NCBI GenBank assembly: GCA_002392405.1
Contig: DGGY01000035.1
Coordinates: 1-26,871 of the forward strand
Origin: Treponema sp. UBA3862
GTDB taxonomy: Bacteria; Spirochaetota; Spirochaetia; Treponematales; Treponemataceae
DNA: 26,871 nucleotides
Reading direction: 5' to 3'
Shown: positions 6,399 through 14,794 of the stretch, in pieces
Position numbering within the stretch: position 1 is the first letter of the stretch
How the letters are laid out: every line of letters starts with the position of its first letter
The notes under the pieces: model-generated
What the model was told of the DNA's origin: nothing
The model's database searches: none
What the model saw: only the letters and a program-made list of their open reading frames with translations
Made by a program: the position numbers and the translations under genes

Positions 6399-7904
6399 CT
6401 ACCTTCCGTACGAGGAATCAATATTTAACTGGGCACGGTATTTGGCCACTGTTCTTCTTGCAATTTTTATACCGCGTTCTGCAAGCAGGCCGGAAAGTTT
6501 CTGGTCGCTTAATGCTTTTTTATCATTTTTATGTTCTTCAAGAATCTGCTTAAGTTCAAACATAACTCCTTCTTTTGACGAAGGAACATCCTGCAAAGAC
6601 GCAGAATCCGCTACCGCATTCGTAAAGAAAAAGCTGATTTTAAAAAGTCCCTGACTGCAGCGAAGGTATTTCTCATTTGCCATGCGGCTTATTGTTGCTT
6701 CATGAACTCCAAGAATTGCGGCAATTTCTTTCTGTCTTAAAGGCTTTAAATAACGGTGTCCTTTTTCAAAAAAATCTTTCTGAATGCTTACAATCTGGGC
6801 ACAGGCAGAAAGCAGTGTTTTTCTGCGGAACTCAAGGCTTTCCATAAACTCTGAAGCAGAGCGGACGCTGTCCATGACAAAACGGTGTTCTGAACGTTTT
6901 TTTTCTGATTCTTCCGTTGATTTTGTAACCCTCGTACGGTCAAGAGAAAGTTTATAAAACTCAGGAGAGATTTCTATTACCGGAAGAACTTCATCATTTG
7001 CGCGGACTCTATACTCCCCTGTTTCAGGATTTTTTTCCACAAAAACGTCCGGAGCAATATAGGCATTTTCTGAAGGCGAAAAATCTCTGGCAGGGAAAGG
7101 ATCAAGGGTCTTAATATAGTCTACTGCCTTCGTAATCTCATCTTCCGTAAAATCGAGGGATTTTTTTGTTATTATCTGCGTAAGGTTTTTCTGATTATAT
7201 TCCTTTATTTTTTTTAAGATTTTTGCACTCTGCGGCGGATTTAAAAAATCAAAGTGACCGTCAAGAATAAAAAGTGCAGCCGGCGGGGCTTTTTCATCTG
7301 CTTTTGCCTGAACAAAAAGACTTTCTTCAAAATTTTTACAGCAGGTTCCGACAGGATCAAGCTGGCGGATATAATCCATCGTTCTATCGACAAGTTCTGC
7401 TGTCTGGAGCGGATCATTTCTGTCAGCAAGGGAATAAGGGTCAAGAATATGAAATCCCCTGGAATCAAGATTGTGAATTAATGCCAGACCGAGTTTTTCT
7501 TCTGAAGGCGAATGAGAAACTGAAAGAAACTGATGTTCAAGATGGTCGCACAAGGTCAGTGTTGTATCCGGGGAAGATTCAAGAGCCGCCTGAAAATTAT
7601 CGCTTGCAAGCTGTCCTGCGGCAGAAACGCCCGAAGAAGTCTTAATTGAAGACGAGGAATCAGAATACGGAGAATGAGAAAGGCGGGCATTCTGAACGCC
7701 TTCTGCAACGGCATCTTTTGTGATTATGAGGGCAGGATTTTTTGCGGCTGTGTCATATATTTCACGGCGGAGATCTGCAGAAGAAAGGGAGAGCATCTTT
7801 ACTGACATCAGCTGCTGCTGGCTTAAACGCTGTGTCTGAACCTGAGCCTGATGCTGAATTTGAGTAGTACGCTGTTGTAATCCCAGAGAAGGAAAATCTG
7901 CCAT
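6399..7904 (-). CDS. rpoN: RNA polymerase sigma-54 factor
   Basis: The 501-residue product is a complete sigma-54. The Gln-rich region I spans about residues 8-55 (QTQRLSQQQLMSVKML), the core-binding domain about 115-300, and a helix-turn-helix about 385-415 (LRQKEIAAILGVHEATISRM). The RpoN box, which contacts the -24 element, is ARRTVAKYR (482-490). Sigma-54 needs an AAA+ activator, none of which is in the window. No Shine-Dalgarno precedes the ATG; instead a sigma-54 type -24/-12 site and an overlapping TATAAT lie just upstream, so the transcript is probably leaderless and possibly autoregulated. The gene diverges from the DUF1015 gene, with 86 bp between starts. Confidence 0.95.
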   Translation of the reverse strand: MADFPSLGLQQRTTQIQHQAQVQTQRLSQQQLMSVKMLSLSSADLRREIYDTAAKNPALIITKDAVAEGVQNARLSHSPYSDSSSSIKTSSGVSAAGQLASDNFQAALESSPDTTLTLCDHLEHQFLSVSHSPSEEKLGLALIHNLDSRGFHILDPYSLADRNDPLQTAELVDRTMDYIRQLDPVGTCCKNFEESLFVQAKADEKAPPAALFILDGHFDFLNPPQSAKILKKIKEYNQKNLTQIITKKSLDFTEDEITKAVDYIKTLDPFPARDFSPSENAYIAPDVFVEKNPETGEYRVRANDEVLPVIEISPEFYKLSLDRTRVTKSTEESEKKRSEHRFVMDSVRSASEFMESLEFRRKTLLSACAQIVSIQKDFFEKGHRYLKPLRQKEIAAILGVHEATISRMANEKYLRCSQGLFKISFFFTNAVADSASLQDVPSSKEGVMFELKQILEEHKNDKKALSDQKLSGLLAERGIKIARRTVAKYRAQLNIDSSYGR

Positions 7905-7917
7905 TTACTTATATTAT

Positions 7918-7934
7918 AGCAAGAATTGTGCCAA
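7918..7934 (-). promoter_or_regulatory. Sigma-54 (-24/-12) promoter in front of rpoN
   Basis: The minus strand reads TTGGCACAATTCTTGCT, which fits the consensus TGGCAC-N5-TTGC(A/T) with exact spacing. The -12 GC at 7919-7920 predicts a start near 7907, about 3 nt before the rpoN ATG at 7904. A TATAAT (7913-7918) overlaps its downstream edge and could give a second, sigma-70 start at nearly the same base, but has no recognisable -35. Confidence 0.7.
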
Positions 7935-7990
7935 GCGTGTAGGAAAAATTTTTGTATACACTGATTTTTATTTTCGCTAGAATAGTGCTT

Positions 7991-9298
7991 ATGAAAGCAT
8001 TTGAAAAATACGGAGTTTCTGTTCCGGAAATACTCCTTCCAAAAAACATTGATTTATCGACCTGGTCAGTAATTGCATGTGACCAGTACACTCAGGACAA
8101 AGCCTACTGGGAAAAGGCAGCTGAAACTGCAAAGGGAAAACCGTCTGCATTAAACCTGATTTTCCCGGAAGTATACCTTGGCGACAGCGGTAAAGACGAA
8201 CGCATTCTTAAGATTCAGAGCACAATGAAATCTTATATTGACAGCGGTGTTTTCGAAGACGCAGCTGAAGAATGCATTTATATTGAAAGAAAAACCGAAT
8301 ACGGCCGCACACGCAGAGGACTTGTTCTTTGCGTTGACCTCGATAAATACGAATGGAAACCTGATTCAAAGGCTTTAATCCGTGCAACAGAAGCAACTGT
8401 TCCGGAACGTATTCCGCCGAGAATGAAAATCCGTAACGGCGCTGCCCTTGAACTTCCTCATATCATGCTTCTTGCAAACGATCCTGACGACTGTCTTGTA
8501 GGAGGAGCAGGAAAACTCTCAAAAAAGAATGCTCCTGTTTATGACGGAAAACTCATGCATAATTCAGGCAGCATTACAGGCTGGGCTTTTAAAGGAGAAG
8601 AAGCAGAAAATCTTCTTGAAAAATCACTTGCAAAGCTCGCAGAAGAAGGAACTGGAAAAGACGGTTCTACATTCCTTTTTGCAGTAGGTGACGGAAACCA
8701 CTCTCTTGCAACGGCTAAGGCTGTCTGGGAAGAAAACAAGTCAAAACTTCCTGCTGACTCACCTGTACGCTATGCACTTGTAGAAATTGTAAACATTTAT
8801 GATGAAGGCCTTACTTTCGAGCCGATTCACCGCGTTCTTTTTAACCTCGACAGTGAAGAACTCTTAAACACAGCCGCAGAAAAACTCGGCGGACAGATTA
8901 CTGATTTTAATGACAGCGCATCACTTGAAAAAGCCGTTGCTGACAAATCTGCAAAAGGCGCAAGATACGGCTTTATCTGGAATGAATCTGGAAAAACCGT
9001 AAACAAGATGCTCCAGACTTCAATTACGGACCTTGCAATTGCCGCCCTTCAACCGCTTCTTGATGAATACATGAGTTCAAAAGGTGCTGATAAAACTCAG
9101 ATTGACTATATCCACGGTTCAAAGGAAGTAATTGAACTTGGAAACAAAGCACAGACAACAGGCATCCTTCTTCCGCCGATTGCCAAAGATTCATTCTTTG
9201 CAACAATCAACGGCAGAGGCCCGCTCCCTAGAAAATCTTTCAGCATGGGAGAAGCAAGCGAAAAACGCTTCTACGTTGAAGCACGCCGTCTGTTCTAG
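7991..9298 (+). CDS. DUF1015 family protein
   Basis: The 435-residue product belongs to the DUF1015 family, widespread and of unknown biochemical function. Features are the opening VSVPEILLPKNIDLSTWSVI followed by CDQYTQD, the EATVPERIPPRMKIRNGA stretch, and a GDGNHSLATA block at about residues 233-242, the equivalent of the family's DGHHR motif. I start it at ATG 7991 rather than the in-frame ATG at 7952, because upstream codons do not look like family sequence. A TAGAAT (7978-7983) ends 7 nt before ATG 7991, with no Shine-Dalgarno, so the mRNA may be leaderless. It diverges from rpoN. Confidence 0.82.
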   Translation: MKAFEKYGVSVPEILLPKNIDLSTWSVIACDQYTQDKAYWEKAAETAKGKPSALNLIFPEVYLGDSGKDERILKIQSTMKSYIDSGVFEDAAEECIYIERKTEYGRTRRGLVLCVDLDKYEWKPDSKALIRATEATVPERIPPRMKIRNGAALELPHIMLLANDPDDCLVGGAGKLSKKNAPVYDGKLMHNSGSITGWAFKGEEAENLLEKSLAKLAEEGTGKDGSTFLFAVGDGNHSLATAKAVWEENKSKLPADSPVRYALVEIVNIYDEGLTFEPIHRVLFNLDSEELLNTAAEKLGGQITDFNDSASLEKAVADKSAKGARYGFIWNESGKTVNKMLQTSITDLAIAALQPLLDEYMSSKGADKTQIDYIHGSKEVIELGNKAQTTGILLPPIAKDSFFATINGRGPLPRKSFSMGEASEKRFYVEARRLF

Positions 9299-9310
9299 CC
9301 GTCTGTTCTA
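9285..9310 (+). repeat. 13-bp tandem duplication across the DUF1015 stop codon
   Basis: GCCGTCTGTTCTA occurs twice head to tail (9285-9297 and 9298-9310). The first copy encodes the final residues and part of the TAG stop; the second is immediately downstream and untranslated. It looks like a simple slippage duplication. Confidence 0.85.
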
Positions 9311-9321
9311 AAATAAACTGA

Positions 9322-9359
9322 CTGTCACTAAAAAATGTCCGCACATTCTTCAGTGACAG
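9322..9359. terminator. Hairpin between convergent DUF1015 and recQ genes
   Basis: CTGTCACT (9322-9329) pairs with AGTGACAG (9352-9359), and an inner AATGT/ACATT pairing extends the stem. Its position between convergent genes suggests bidirectional transcription termination, but there is no good T-run on either side. Confidence 0.45.
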
Positions 9360-9361
9360 AC

Positions 9362-11314
9362 TTAAAACTGTTCCAGAACGGAAAGAACTTTATCACCGAA
9401 TTTCAAAGTTTTGTTTTCTCCGATTCCGTAACAGTCACTAAGCTCTGCAAGCGTGCAGGGCTTTTTTTGTGCTATATCAAGCAGAGTCCTGTCTCCAAAA
9501 ATCACATAAGGCGGAACATTAAGTTCTTCTGAATATTTTTTACGCCACTTTTTTAAGGCCGCTGCAATTCTTCGTGTTCCGCTGTCTTCTATGCTGTCAA
9601 GCGAAGATTTTTTCCTGAGAAGCACATTCTCCTTTTTAAGTTTTGACTTTGACACAGGTTTAGGAAACATAAGTCCGCCGCCTGAAGAAGAAGGCGCCGC
9701 CCCTTTTGGAACAAAATTTCCGTCTGACTTAAGACTGACAGAATCAAAGGAACTTCCGTCTGCAGCGTTTTTGAACTGATTAAAAGGCAGTAAGATTTTA
9801 TCCCTGTTTTTAAGGGCACTAAGTCCTGCCTGAGTAAGCTTTAATACGGCGTAATCCTGAGTTTTGACAAGATATTTTTTTTCGATTAAAAGCGCAGTAA
9901 GATAAAGCCACTGACTTTTATCAAGTTCCCGCCCTATTCCCCATGTAGAAATCATATTATGAGAGTTTTCAAGGATTTTTTTATTTCTGCTTCCAAGCAG
10001 GACTTCCGCAATATAAACGGCACCAAAACGGCTGCCTGTCCGTATAATACAGCTCATTAATTTCTGACAGGGAACAGTCATATCAACAGGAGGCCGGCAT
10101 CCGTTACGGCAGATATCACAGCAGGAGTCAGGCGGAACATTCTGTCCTGTATATTTTTCTCCGAAATATTCAAGAAAGACTTTTCTTCTGCACACCGGAG
10201 AAGAAGCGTAATTTATCATTTCTTTAAGAAGCTGTTCCGCCTTTTGAGGATCCGCTGAATCAGCAAAAAAATGCCTTACTTTATAGATGTCGCCTGGAGA
10301 ATATAAAAGAAGAGCTTCGGCAGGAAGTCCGTCCCTTCCGGCACGTCCTGTTTCCTGATAGTACTGTTCAAGTGATTTAGGCAGATCCCAGTGGATTATA
10401 AAGCGCACATTAGGTTTATCAATTCCCATTCCAAACGCAAGGGTTGCAACCATAATCTGCACCTGATCGCGAATGAAAAGATTCTGATGTTTTTTGCGCT
10501 CCTCATCGCTTAAGCCTGCATGGTAATTCAAGGCAGAGTAACCAAGCTCAAGCAGCGTCTGTGTCAGGGAATCTACCTGCTTACGGCTGAAACAGTAAAT
10601 AATACCGCTTTCATCCCAGTGACGGCGTATGCATTCAACTGTCTGTGCCAGGGGATTATTTTTAATTTTAACATCAAGATAGATATTAGCCCTGTTAAAA
10701 CTAGAAACAAGAACCTGCGGCTTTACAAGGGCAAGATTTTCGACAATATCAGTCCGCACCTGAGGCGTTGCAGTTGCAGTCAGGGCAAGACACACCGCAT
10801 CAGGAAACTGACGGCGGACAGAAGCGATTTCAAGAAACTCGGGTCTGAAATCATGCCCCCATTCTGAAACACAGTGCGCCTCATCAACTGTCAGGCAGCT
10901 TAATTTTACGCGCTGATCATGCAGAAGTTCCTGTATTTTTGAGGAAGCAAGCCCTTCTGGAGAAACATACAGTATTTTTGTTTCGCCGTTTCTTATTGAA
11001 TTCATCGCCTCAAGATAGCTGCTCCATTCAAGCGTACTGTTAAGGAATACAGCATTAACTCCGGCCGCAGTAAGGCTGTCAACCTGATCCTGCATAAGTG
11101 AAATCAAAGGCGAAACTACCACTGTAATTCCATCAAAAATCAGGGCCGGAATCTGATAGCAGAGGGACTTTCCTCCGCCGGTCGGCATTATGGCAAGGGT
11201 ATCTTTTTTATTGAGGACATTAAAAATTATATCTTTCTGAAGAAGCCTGAAAGAATCATAGCCAAAAACTTCTTTCAATACTTTTTCAGGTTTTGCACCG
11301 GTATAATCTTTCAT
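9362..11314 (-). CDS. recQ: ATP-dependent DNA helicase RecQ
   Basis: The 650-residue product is a full-length RecQ 3'-5' helicase acting in recombination and replication-fork repair. Seen in order: motif 0 (FGYDSFRLLQKDII), Walker A TGGGKS (about 45-50), DEAH box (144-147) with the RecQ loop SEWGHDFRP, helicase C-domain ending in QYYQETGRAGRDG, the zinc-binding module with cysteines CRRK...DSCCDIC, a winged helix, a Ser/Lys-rich linker, and a C-terminal HRDC domain. I start at ATG 11314; an adjacent in-frame GTG (11317) is possible. No Shine-Dalgarno is visible, and a TAGAAT (11322-11327) ends 7 nt upstream, again suggesting a leaderless mRNA. Confidence 0.94.
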   Translation of the reverse strand: MKDYTGAKPEKVLKEVFGYDSFRLLQKDIIFNVLNKKDTLAIMPTGGGKSLCYQIPALIFDGITVVVSPLISLMQDQVDSLTAAGVNAVFLNSTLEWSSYLEAMNSIRNGETKILYVSPEGLASSKIQELLHDQRVKLSCLTVDEAHCVSEWGHDFRPEFLEIASVRRQFPDAVCLALTATATPQVRTDIVENLALVKPQVLVSSFNRANIYLDVKIKNNPLAQTVECIRRHWDESGIIYCFSRKQVDSLTQTLLELGYSALNYHAGLSDEERKKHQNLFIRDQVQIMVATLAFGMGIDKPNVRFIIHWDLPKSLEQYYQETGRAGRDGLPAEALLLYSPGDIYKVRHFFADSADPQKAEQLLKEMINYASSPVCRRKVFLEYFGEKYTGQNVPPDSCCDICRNGCRPPVDMTVPCQKLMSCIIRTGSRFGAVYIAEVLLGSRNKKILENSHNMISTWGIGRELDKSQWLYLTALLIEKKYLVKTQDYAVLKLTQAGLSALKNRDKILLPFNQFKNAADGSSFDSVSLKSDGNFVPKGAAPSSSGGGLMFPKPVSKSKLKKENVLLRKKSSLDSIEDSGTRRIAAALKKWRKKYSEELNVPPYVIFGDRTLLDIAQKKPCTLAELSDCYGIGENKTLKFGDKVLSVLEQF

Positions 11315-11394
11315 CACTTTTATTCTACATTAAAAGCATTTATTCGGACACAAGGCAGAAAGCTTTGCCGCTGTCCTGAGATAAAACCGCACAC

Positions 11395-11424
11395 TTGCCA
11401 TAAATGCTCTATTTTTGATAATAT
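11395..11424 (+). promoter_or_regulatory. Promoter of tRNA-Leu
   Basis: TTGCCA (11395-11400) is followed by GATAAT (11417-11422, spacer 16) or the overlapping TAATAT (11419-11424, spacer 18). Either places the start a few bases ahead of the tRNA. Confidence 0.55.
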
Positions 11425-11438
11425 TCCTTTACACAAAC

Positions 11439-11521
11439 GCCGGAGTGGTGGAATGGTAGACACGAAAGACTCAAAATCTTTTGCGGGCAACTGTGTAAGG
11501 GTTCAAGTCCCTTCTCCGGTA
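11439..11521 (+). tRNA. tRNA-Leu (anticodon CAA)
   Basis: A class II tRNA of 83 nt. The anticodon stem AAAGA/TCTTT encloses the loop CTCAAAA, giving anticodon CAA for UUG codons. There is a long variable arm, and the T arm is AAGGG-TTCAAGT-CCCTT. Acceptor strands GCCGGAG and CTCCGGT pair with a G1-U72 wobble. The discriminator is A and CCA is not encoded. It stands alone with its own promoter and a strong terminator. Confidence 0.95.
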
Positions 11522-11525
11522 TAAA

Positions 11526-11569
11526 AAGGCTGTCAGTAAAACTTCTGTAACTGGCAGCCTTATTTTTTT
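11526..11569 (+). terminator. Rho-independent terminator of tRNA-Leu
   Basis: AAGGCTGTCAGT (11526-11537) pairs with ACTGGCAGCCTT (11550-11561) in a 12-bp stem with one wobble, followed by A and seven T (11563-11569). It faces the end of comM. Confidence 0.9.
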
Positions 11570-11576
11570 ACTCACG

Positions 11577-13124
11577 TTATGCGTACTCTGCATCTTCAAA
11601 GACATTCCCGCCTGCCCTGTAAAAAACAGCTTCCTTAATGTCGCCGGCAGTGATTTTTTCATGTCCGCTCATATCAGCAAGCGTTCGCGAAAGCTTTAAG
11701 CATGCACTTATACCGCGCTGTGAAAAACCGTGTTCCACTGCTTCTTTTTCAAGAAGTTCAGCCTCTGCTTTTTCAAGTTTACAGTACCGGCTTATCTGTT
11801 CAGGTGAAAGCCTTGAATTTTTAACACCCCGTTTTCTCTGAGCAGTAACGGCACAGGCAATTTCTTTACGAAGTTCCAAAGTAGAAAGAAATGCTCCATC
11901 ATTATCTTTTTTTGAGGCGTTAACACGGATATCAACTCTGTCTAAAAGCGGGCCTGAAAATTTCCTCCAGTACATCTCAACTGAATGTGCACTGCAGAGA
12001 CAGATTTTATCAGGAACACCATAGTTTCCGCACGGACAGGGATTTGCCGCCATAAGAAGCTGGAACGCCGCCGGATAAACTGTAGTTCTTCCGGCCCTGC
12101 TCAGGCTGATACTGCCGTTTTCAAGAGGAACTCTGAGCATCTGAAGAACTGAACTTCTGAATTCTGCAGCCTCATCCAGAAACAGAACACCATTATGTGC
12201 AAGTGAAATTTCTCCTGGCCTGCAGTTTATGCCGCCGCCGCACATCCCTTCTATTGAAGCTGTCTGATGCGGCATTCTGAAAGGGGGAACTGTAATCAGC
12301 GGCTGTGACGGCTGAAGGAGTCCTGCAAGGCTGTGGATTCTTGTTACGCTCTGACTTTCCTCTGGAGAAAGAAGAGGAAGAAGTCCTGCAAAACGCGAAA
12401 GCGCAAGAGTCTTTCCACAGCCCGGCGGGCCGTATGCAAGAAGATTATGACCTCCCGCAGCAGCTATCTGGAGCGCCCTGACAAGTTTTTTCTGTCCGCA
12501 AACATGCTTCATGTCACATGAATCATCAGTTTTTGCAAACATAACTCCGCCGGTACACTCACCGCCTAGAACTCCAGGGTCTTTTTCTGATTCGATTCCG
12601 CTTTTAAAAAGTTCAGGTTTATAAAGGGCTTCAAATGCTTCACTTAAGTTTTCAGCAGAAAAAACTTTCATTCCTTCAGCCTCAAGTGCTTCAAGTCCAT
12701 TCGCTGAACTCACGATGCATCTGTTAATACCGCAGGAAAGTGCAGTACATGCCGCAGCATGCACACCCCTTACAGGTCTTAGCATTCCTGACAACTCCAG
12801 TTCTCCCATCACAAGAACACAATCATCCCTGATTGCTGCGTCACCATTATTTTTCTGTGCATCAAGAACCGCAAGCGCCAGAGCAAGATCAAAACCGGCA
12901 CCTTCTTTTTTCAAATCCGCAGGAGATAAACTTATCAGCACCCTTTCAAGAGGAAATTCAAAACCGGAATTTCTGATCGCAGAACGCATACGTTCACGAC
13001 TTTCCCTGACTGCGCCGTCCGCCAGACCAACCACATCAACCGCAGGAATTCCCCGCCGAAGATCCACTTCAACAGTAACTAATGAGCCTTCATAACCGAA
13101 GGGCGAAAAAGAAAAAATTTTCAT
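11577..13124 (-). CDS. comM: YifB/ComM family Mg-chelatase-like AAA+ ATPase
   Basis: The 515-residue product has the family layout. An N-terminal ChlI-like domain (1-130) contains PAVDVVGLADGAVRESRERM and LSPADLKKEGAGFDLALA. The AAA+ core has Walker A GPPGCGKT (232-239) and Walker B VLFLDEA (313-319), followed by the NPCPCGNYG segment. A C-terminal Mg-chelatase lid domain includes KFSGPLLDRVDI. ComM in naturally transformable bacteria is a hexameric helicase that extends heteroduplex during recombination; whether this organism is competent is not shown. I start at ATG 13124, because GAGGT lies 8 nt upstream; a GTG at 13139 is in frame but lacks a Shine-Dalgarno. Confidence 0.93.
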   Translation of the reverse strand: MKIFSFSPFGYEGSLVTVEVDLRRGIPAVDVVGLADGAVRESRERMRSAIRNSGFEFPLERVLISLSPADLKKEGAGFDLALALAVLDAQKNNGDAAIRDDCVLVMGELELSGMLRPVRGVHAAACTALSCGINRCIVSSANGLEALEAEGMKVFSAENLSEAFEALYKPELFKSGIESEKDPGVLGGECTGGVMFAKTDDSCDMKHVCGQKKLVRALQIAAAGGHNLLAYGPPGCGKTLALSRFAGLLPLLSPEESQSVTRIHSLAGLLQPSQPLITVPPFRMPHQTASIEGMCGGGINCRPGEISLAHNGVLFLDEAAEFRSSVLQMLRVPLENGSISLSRAGRTTVYPAAFQLLMAANPCPCGNYGVPDKICLCSAHSVEMYWRKFSGPLLDRVDIRVNASKKDNDGAFLSTLELRKEIACAVTAQRKRGVKNSRLSPEQISRYCKLEKAEAELLEKEAVEHGFSQRGISACLKLSRTLADMSGHEKITAGDIKEAVFYRAGGNVFEDAEYA

Positions 13125-13139
13125 CTTCAAAGACCTCAC

Positions 13140-13471
13140 ATATATAATTAGCAGCGAAATTAAAAAACAGACAAAAAATGAGAAAAAAAAATAAAAAAAA
13201 TGAAAATTTTTTCTTAAAAATTAAGCGTACGGGTGTTTTTTACCACGGCGGGGAGAACAGTCAGTTTTTTATGAAGGGCCTTTGCGGCGGGCGGCGCGGC
13301 CGTAAGGCTCAGAGGGGACTATTGTAAGGGAAACAGGAAGACTTTCGATACTAAACGGCTTAGGGACAGGAGCAGCGCCGAAAAGGCGTTCCGGCGCGTC
13401 AGTGCCGGAATGGAACTGCGGATGGCCCGACCCGGAGCGCAAAGGCGCGCAGGGGAAGCCCCATAAAAAAA
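13140..13471. other. Gene-free gap with GC-rich hairpin-rich stretch
   Basis: The first 80 bp are very A-rich. From about 13235 the sequence becomes GC-rich, with many GGCG/CGCC words and at least one clear hairpin, TTCCGGC (13389-13395) with GCCGGAA (13404-13410). I find no convincing gene. A plus-strand frame from 13402 into the neighbouring gene is its shadow. No T-run following a hairpin marks a terminator for the zinc-ribbon gene. Confidence 0.45.
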
Positions 13472-13750
13472 TCAGGAACCAAAAAGTGCAGAAAAAGCGT
13501 CTTTTGCAGCCCGGGCTTTTGATGAATCAGAAGAAGCTGAGGGAGCAGTATTTAAGGAAAAACTGTCACAGAAATTGGCCCTTTCTTTGTCGGAAACCAG
13601 TTCGTCAATTGTTTCATGACAGTCAAAATGGCTGCCCGGTGAATAGAACCTGCAGTTTATACAGGAATGAAGGTCAGCACCGCAGAACTGACAGGTTGAA
13701 GAACGGAAAATTTCCGTCTGTGTGACAGGTTTACCGCATTTTTTACACAT
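13472..13750 (-). CDS. Small zinc-ribbon protein with eight cysteines
   Basis: The 92-residue product has cysteine pairs at 2/5 (CKKC), 20/23 (CQFC) and 30/33 (CINC), plus Cys44 (HFDCHE) and Cys61 (ANFCDSF). That is enough for two zinc sites. The block RFYSPGSHFDCHETI followed by DKERANFCD is characteristic of a small conserved bacterial protein of unknown function. The C-terminal 30 residues are Ser/Ala-rich and look disordered. I start at ATG 13750 because GGAGGAGG lies 5 nt upstream; an ATG at 13765 overlaps that signal. It follows the PHP gene by about 75 nt on the same strand and may be co-transcribed. Confidence 0.72.
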   Translation of the reverse strand: MCKKCGKPVTQTEIFRSSTCQFCGADLHSCINCRFYSPGSHFDCHETIDELVSDKERANFCDSFSLNTAPSASSDSSKARAAKDAFSALFGS

Positions 13751-13825
13751 AAAGGCCTCCTCCATCTAAACTGCGGCGCGGATATGAGTATGCAGGATAC
13801 ACGGCACCAGAGTTTTTTAAGGCTT

Positions 13826-14704
13826 TTATTTTACCCAGTCTGTCTGTTTATAGTCAAATTCGCCGCCCATGGCAGGCTTTAATTCTTCTTCCCAGAAACG
13901 CTCTTCGATTTTTCTGCCGCCCACTGTTTTTCCAAGATGACGGTCTGCCCGCACTCCCCTGCCATGAAAATCACTGCCGGCTGTTACAAACATTCCCAGT
14001 TTGCGGGCAAGTTCTTCGAGGCGGAAACACTCTGAATTGCGGGCTCCCGGATGCCAGGCTTCAAGTCCCATTACGCCCTTATCGCGGATTGATTTCATTA
14101 CCTCTTCCATTTTTCCAAGACTTACATAAAGTGACATCGGATGGGCAATTACAGGGATTCCGCCCGAGGCTGTTATTGCTTCAACCGCAATCTCAAGATT
14201 TTCTCCTGAGTGGGGAACATACCATTTTCTTCCTTTTGCAAAAAAGCGGTTGAAGGCATCCTGACGGGTTTTAACGATTTTTTTCTGGACTAAAAAATCT
14301 GCAAAATGAGGGCGGCCTATCTGACTTGCAGGAAAAGAGTTTTCGATTTCTTCAAGAGTAAAATCGTAGCCGTCAGCGCGCATTTTTTCGAGAATCTGGA
14401 GATTTCTGTTACGGCGGTCTTCGTAAAGATAATCTGTTACGGCTTTTAATTCTTCACTTTTTCGCTTAAGCCCCAGCCCTAAAAGATGAAATTCTCCTGA
14501 AGGCCAGGCGACTGTAATTTCTATTCCGGGAATGAAATTGATTCCACACTCAAGACAGGTCTTTGCAGCTTCACTTAAGCCGTCCACAGTATCATGATCG
14601 GTAAGGGCCCAGACTGTAAGATTTTTTTCTGCGGCATAGCGGGCAGAATCAGCGGGACTTAAAATACCGTCGGAAGCAGAAGAATGTGTGTGCAAATCAA
14701 TCAT
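13826..14704 (-). CDS. PHP-domain phosphoesterase (RNase AM/YciV-like)
   Basis: The 292-residue product has the PHP metal-binding motifs in order: HTH at residues 5-7 (MIDLHTHSSASDG), TDHDTVDG, GIEI, a mid-protein IGRPHFADFL, VIAHP, and GSDFHGRG near the C-terminus. This arrangement fits the TrpH/YciV branch, in which E. coli RNase AM is a 5'-3' exonuclease on RNA and small nucleotides. I start at ATG 14704, since translation further upstream is hydrophobic low-complexity. An extended -10 (TGCTATATT, 14713-14721) ends 8 nt before that ATG with no Shine-Dalgarno. Confidence 0.87.
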   Translation of the reverse strand: MIDLHTHSSASDGILSPADSARYAAEKNLTVWALTDHDTVDGLSEAAKTCLECGINFIPGIEITVAWPSGEFHLLGLGLKRKSEELKAVTDYLYEDRRNRNLQILEKMRADGYDFTLEEIENSFPASQIGRPHFADFLVQKKIVKTRQDAFNRFFAKGRKWYVPHSGENLEIAVEAITASGGIPVIAHPMSLYVSLGKMEEVMKSIRDKGVMGLEAWHPGARNSECFRLEELARKLGMFVTAGSDFHGRGVRADRHLGKTVGGRKIEERFWEEELKPAMGGEFDYKQTDWVK

Positions 14705-14712
14705 AATAGAAA

Positions 14713-14721
14713 AATATAGCA
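14713..14721 (-). promoter_or_regulatory. Extended -10 of the PHP gene
   Basis: The minus strand reads TGCTATATT (TGn plus TATATT) 8 nt before the start codon. No -35 is recognisable, which is common for extended -10 promoters. Confidence 0.4.
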
Positions 14722-14794
14722 TATTTAAAAAAAATATGGTATTCTTTAAGATAATTATAATTGTTTGCATTATAATTAGACTTGAGAGGAAAAT

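Noticed and set aside
9024..9206. Minus-strand frames inside the DUF1015 gene (also 8208-8396 and 8539-8739)
   Set aside because: They are shadows of a well-supported gene and lack start signals or protein features.
13402..13725. 107-codon plus-strand frame opposite the zinc-ribbon gene
   Set aside because: The opposite frame has clear paired cysteines and a strong Shine-Dalgarno; this one has neither protein motifs nor a start signal.
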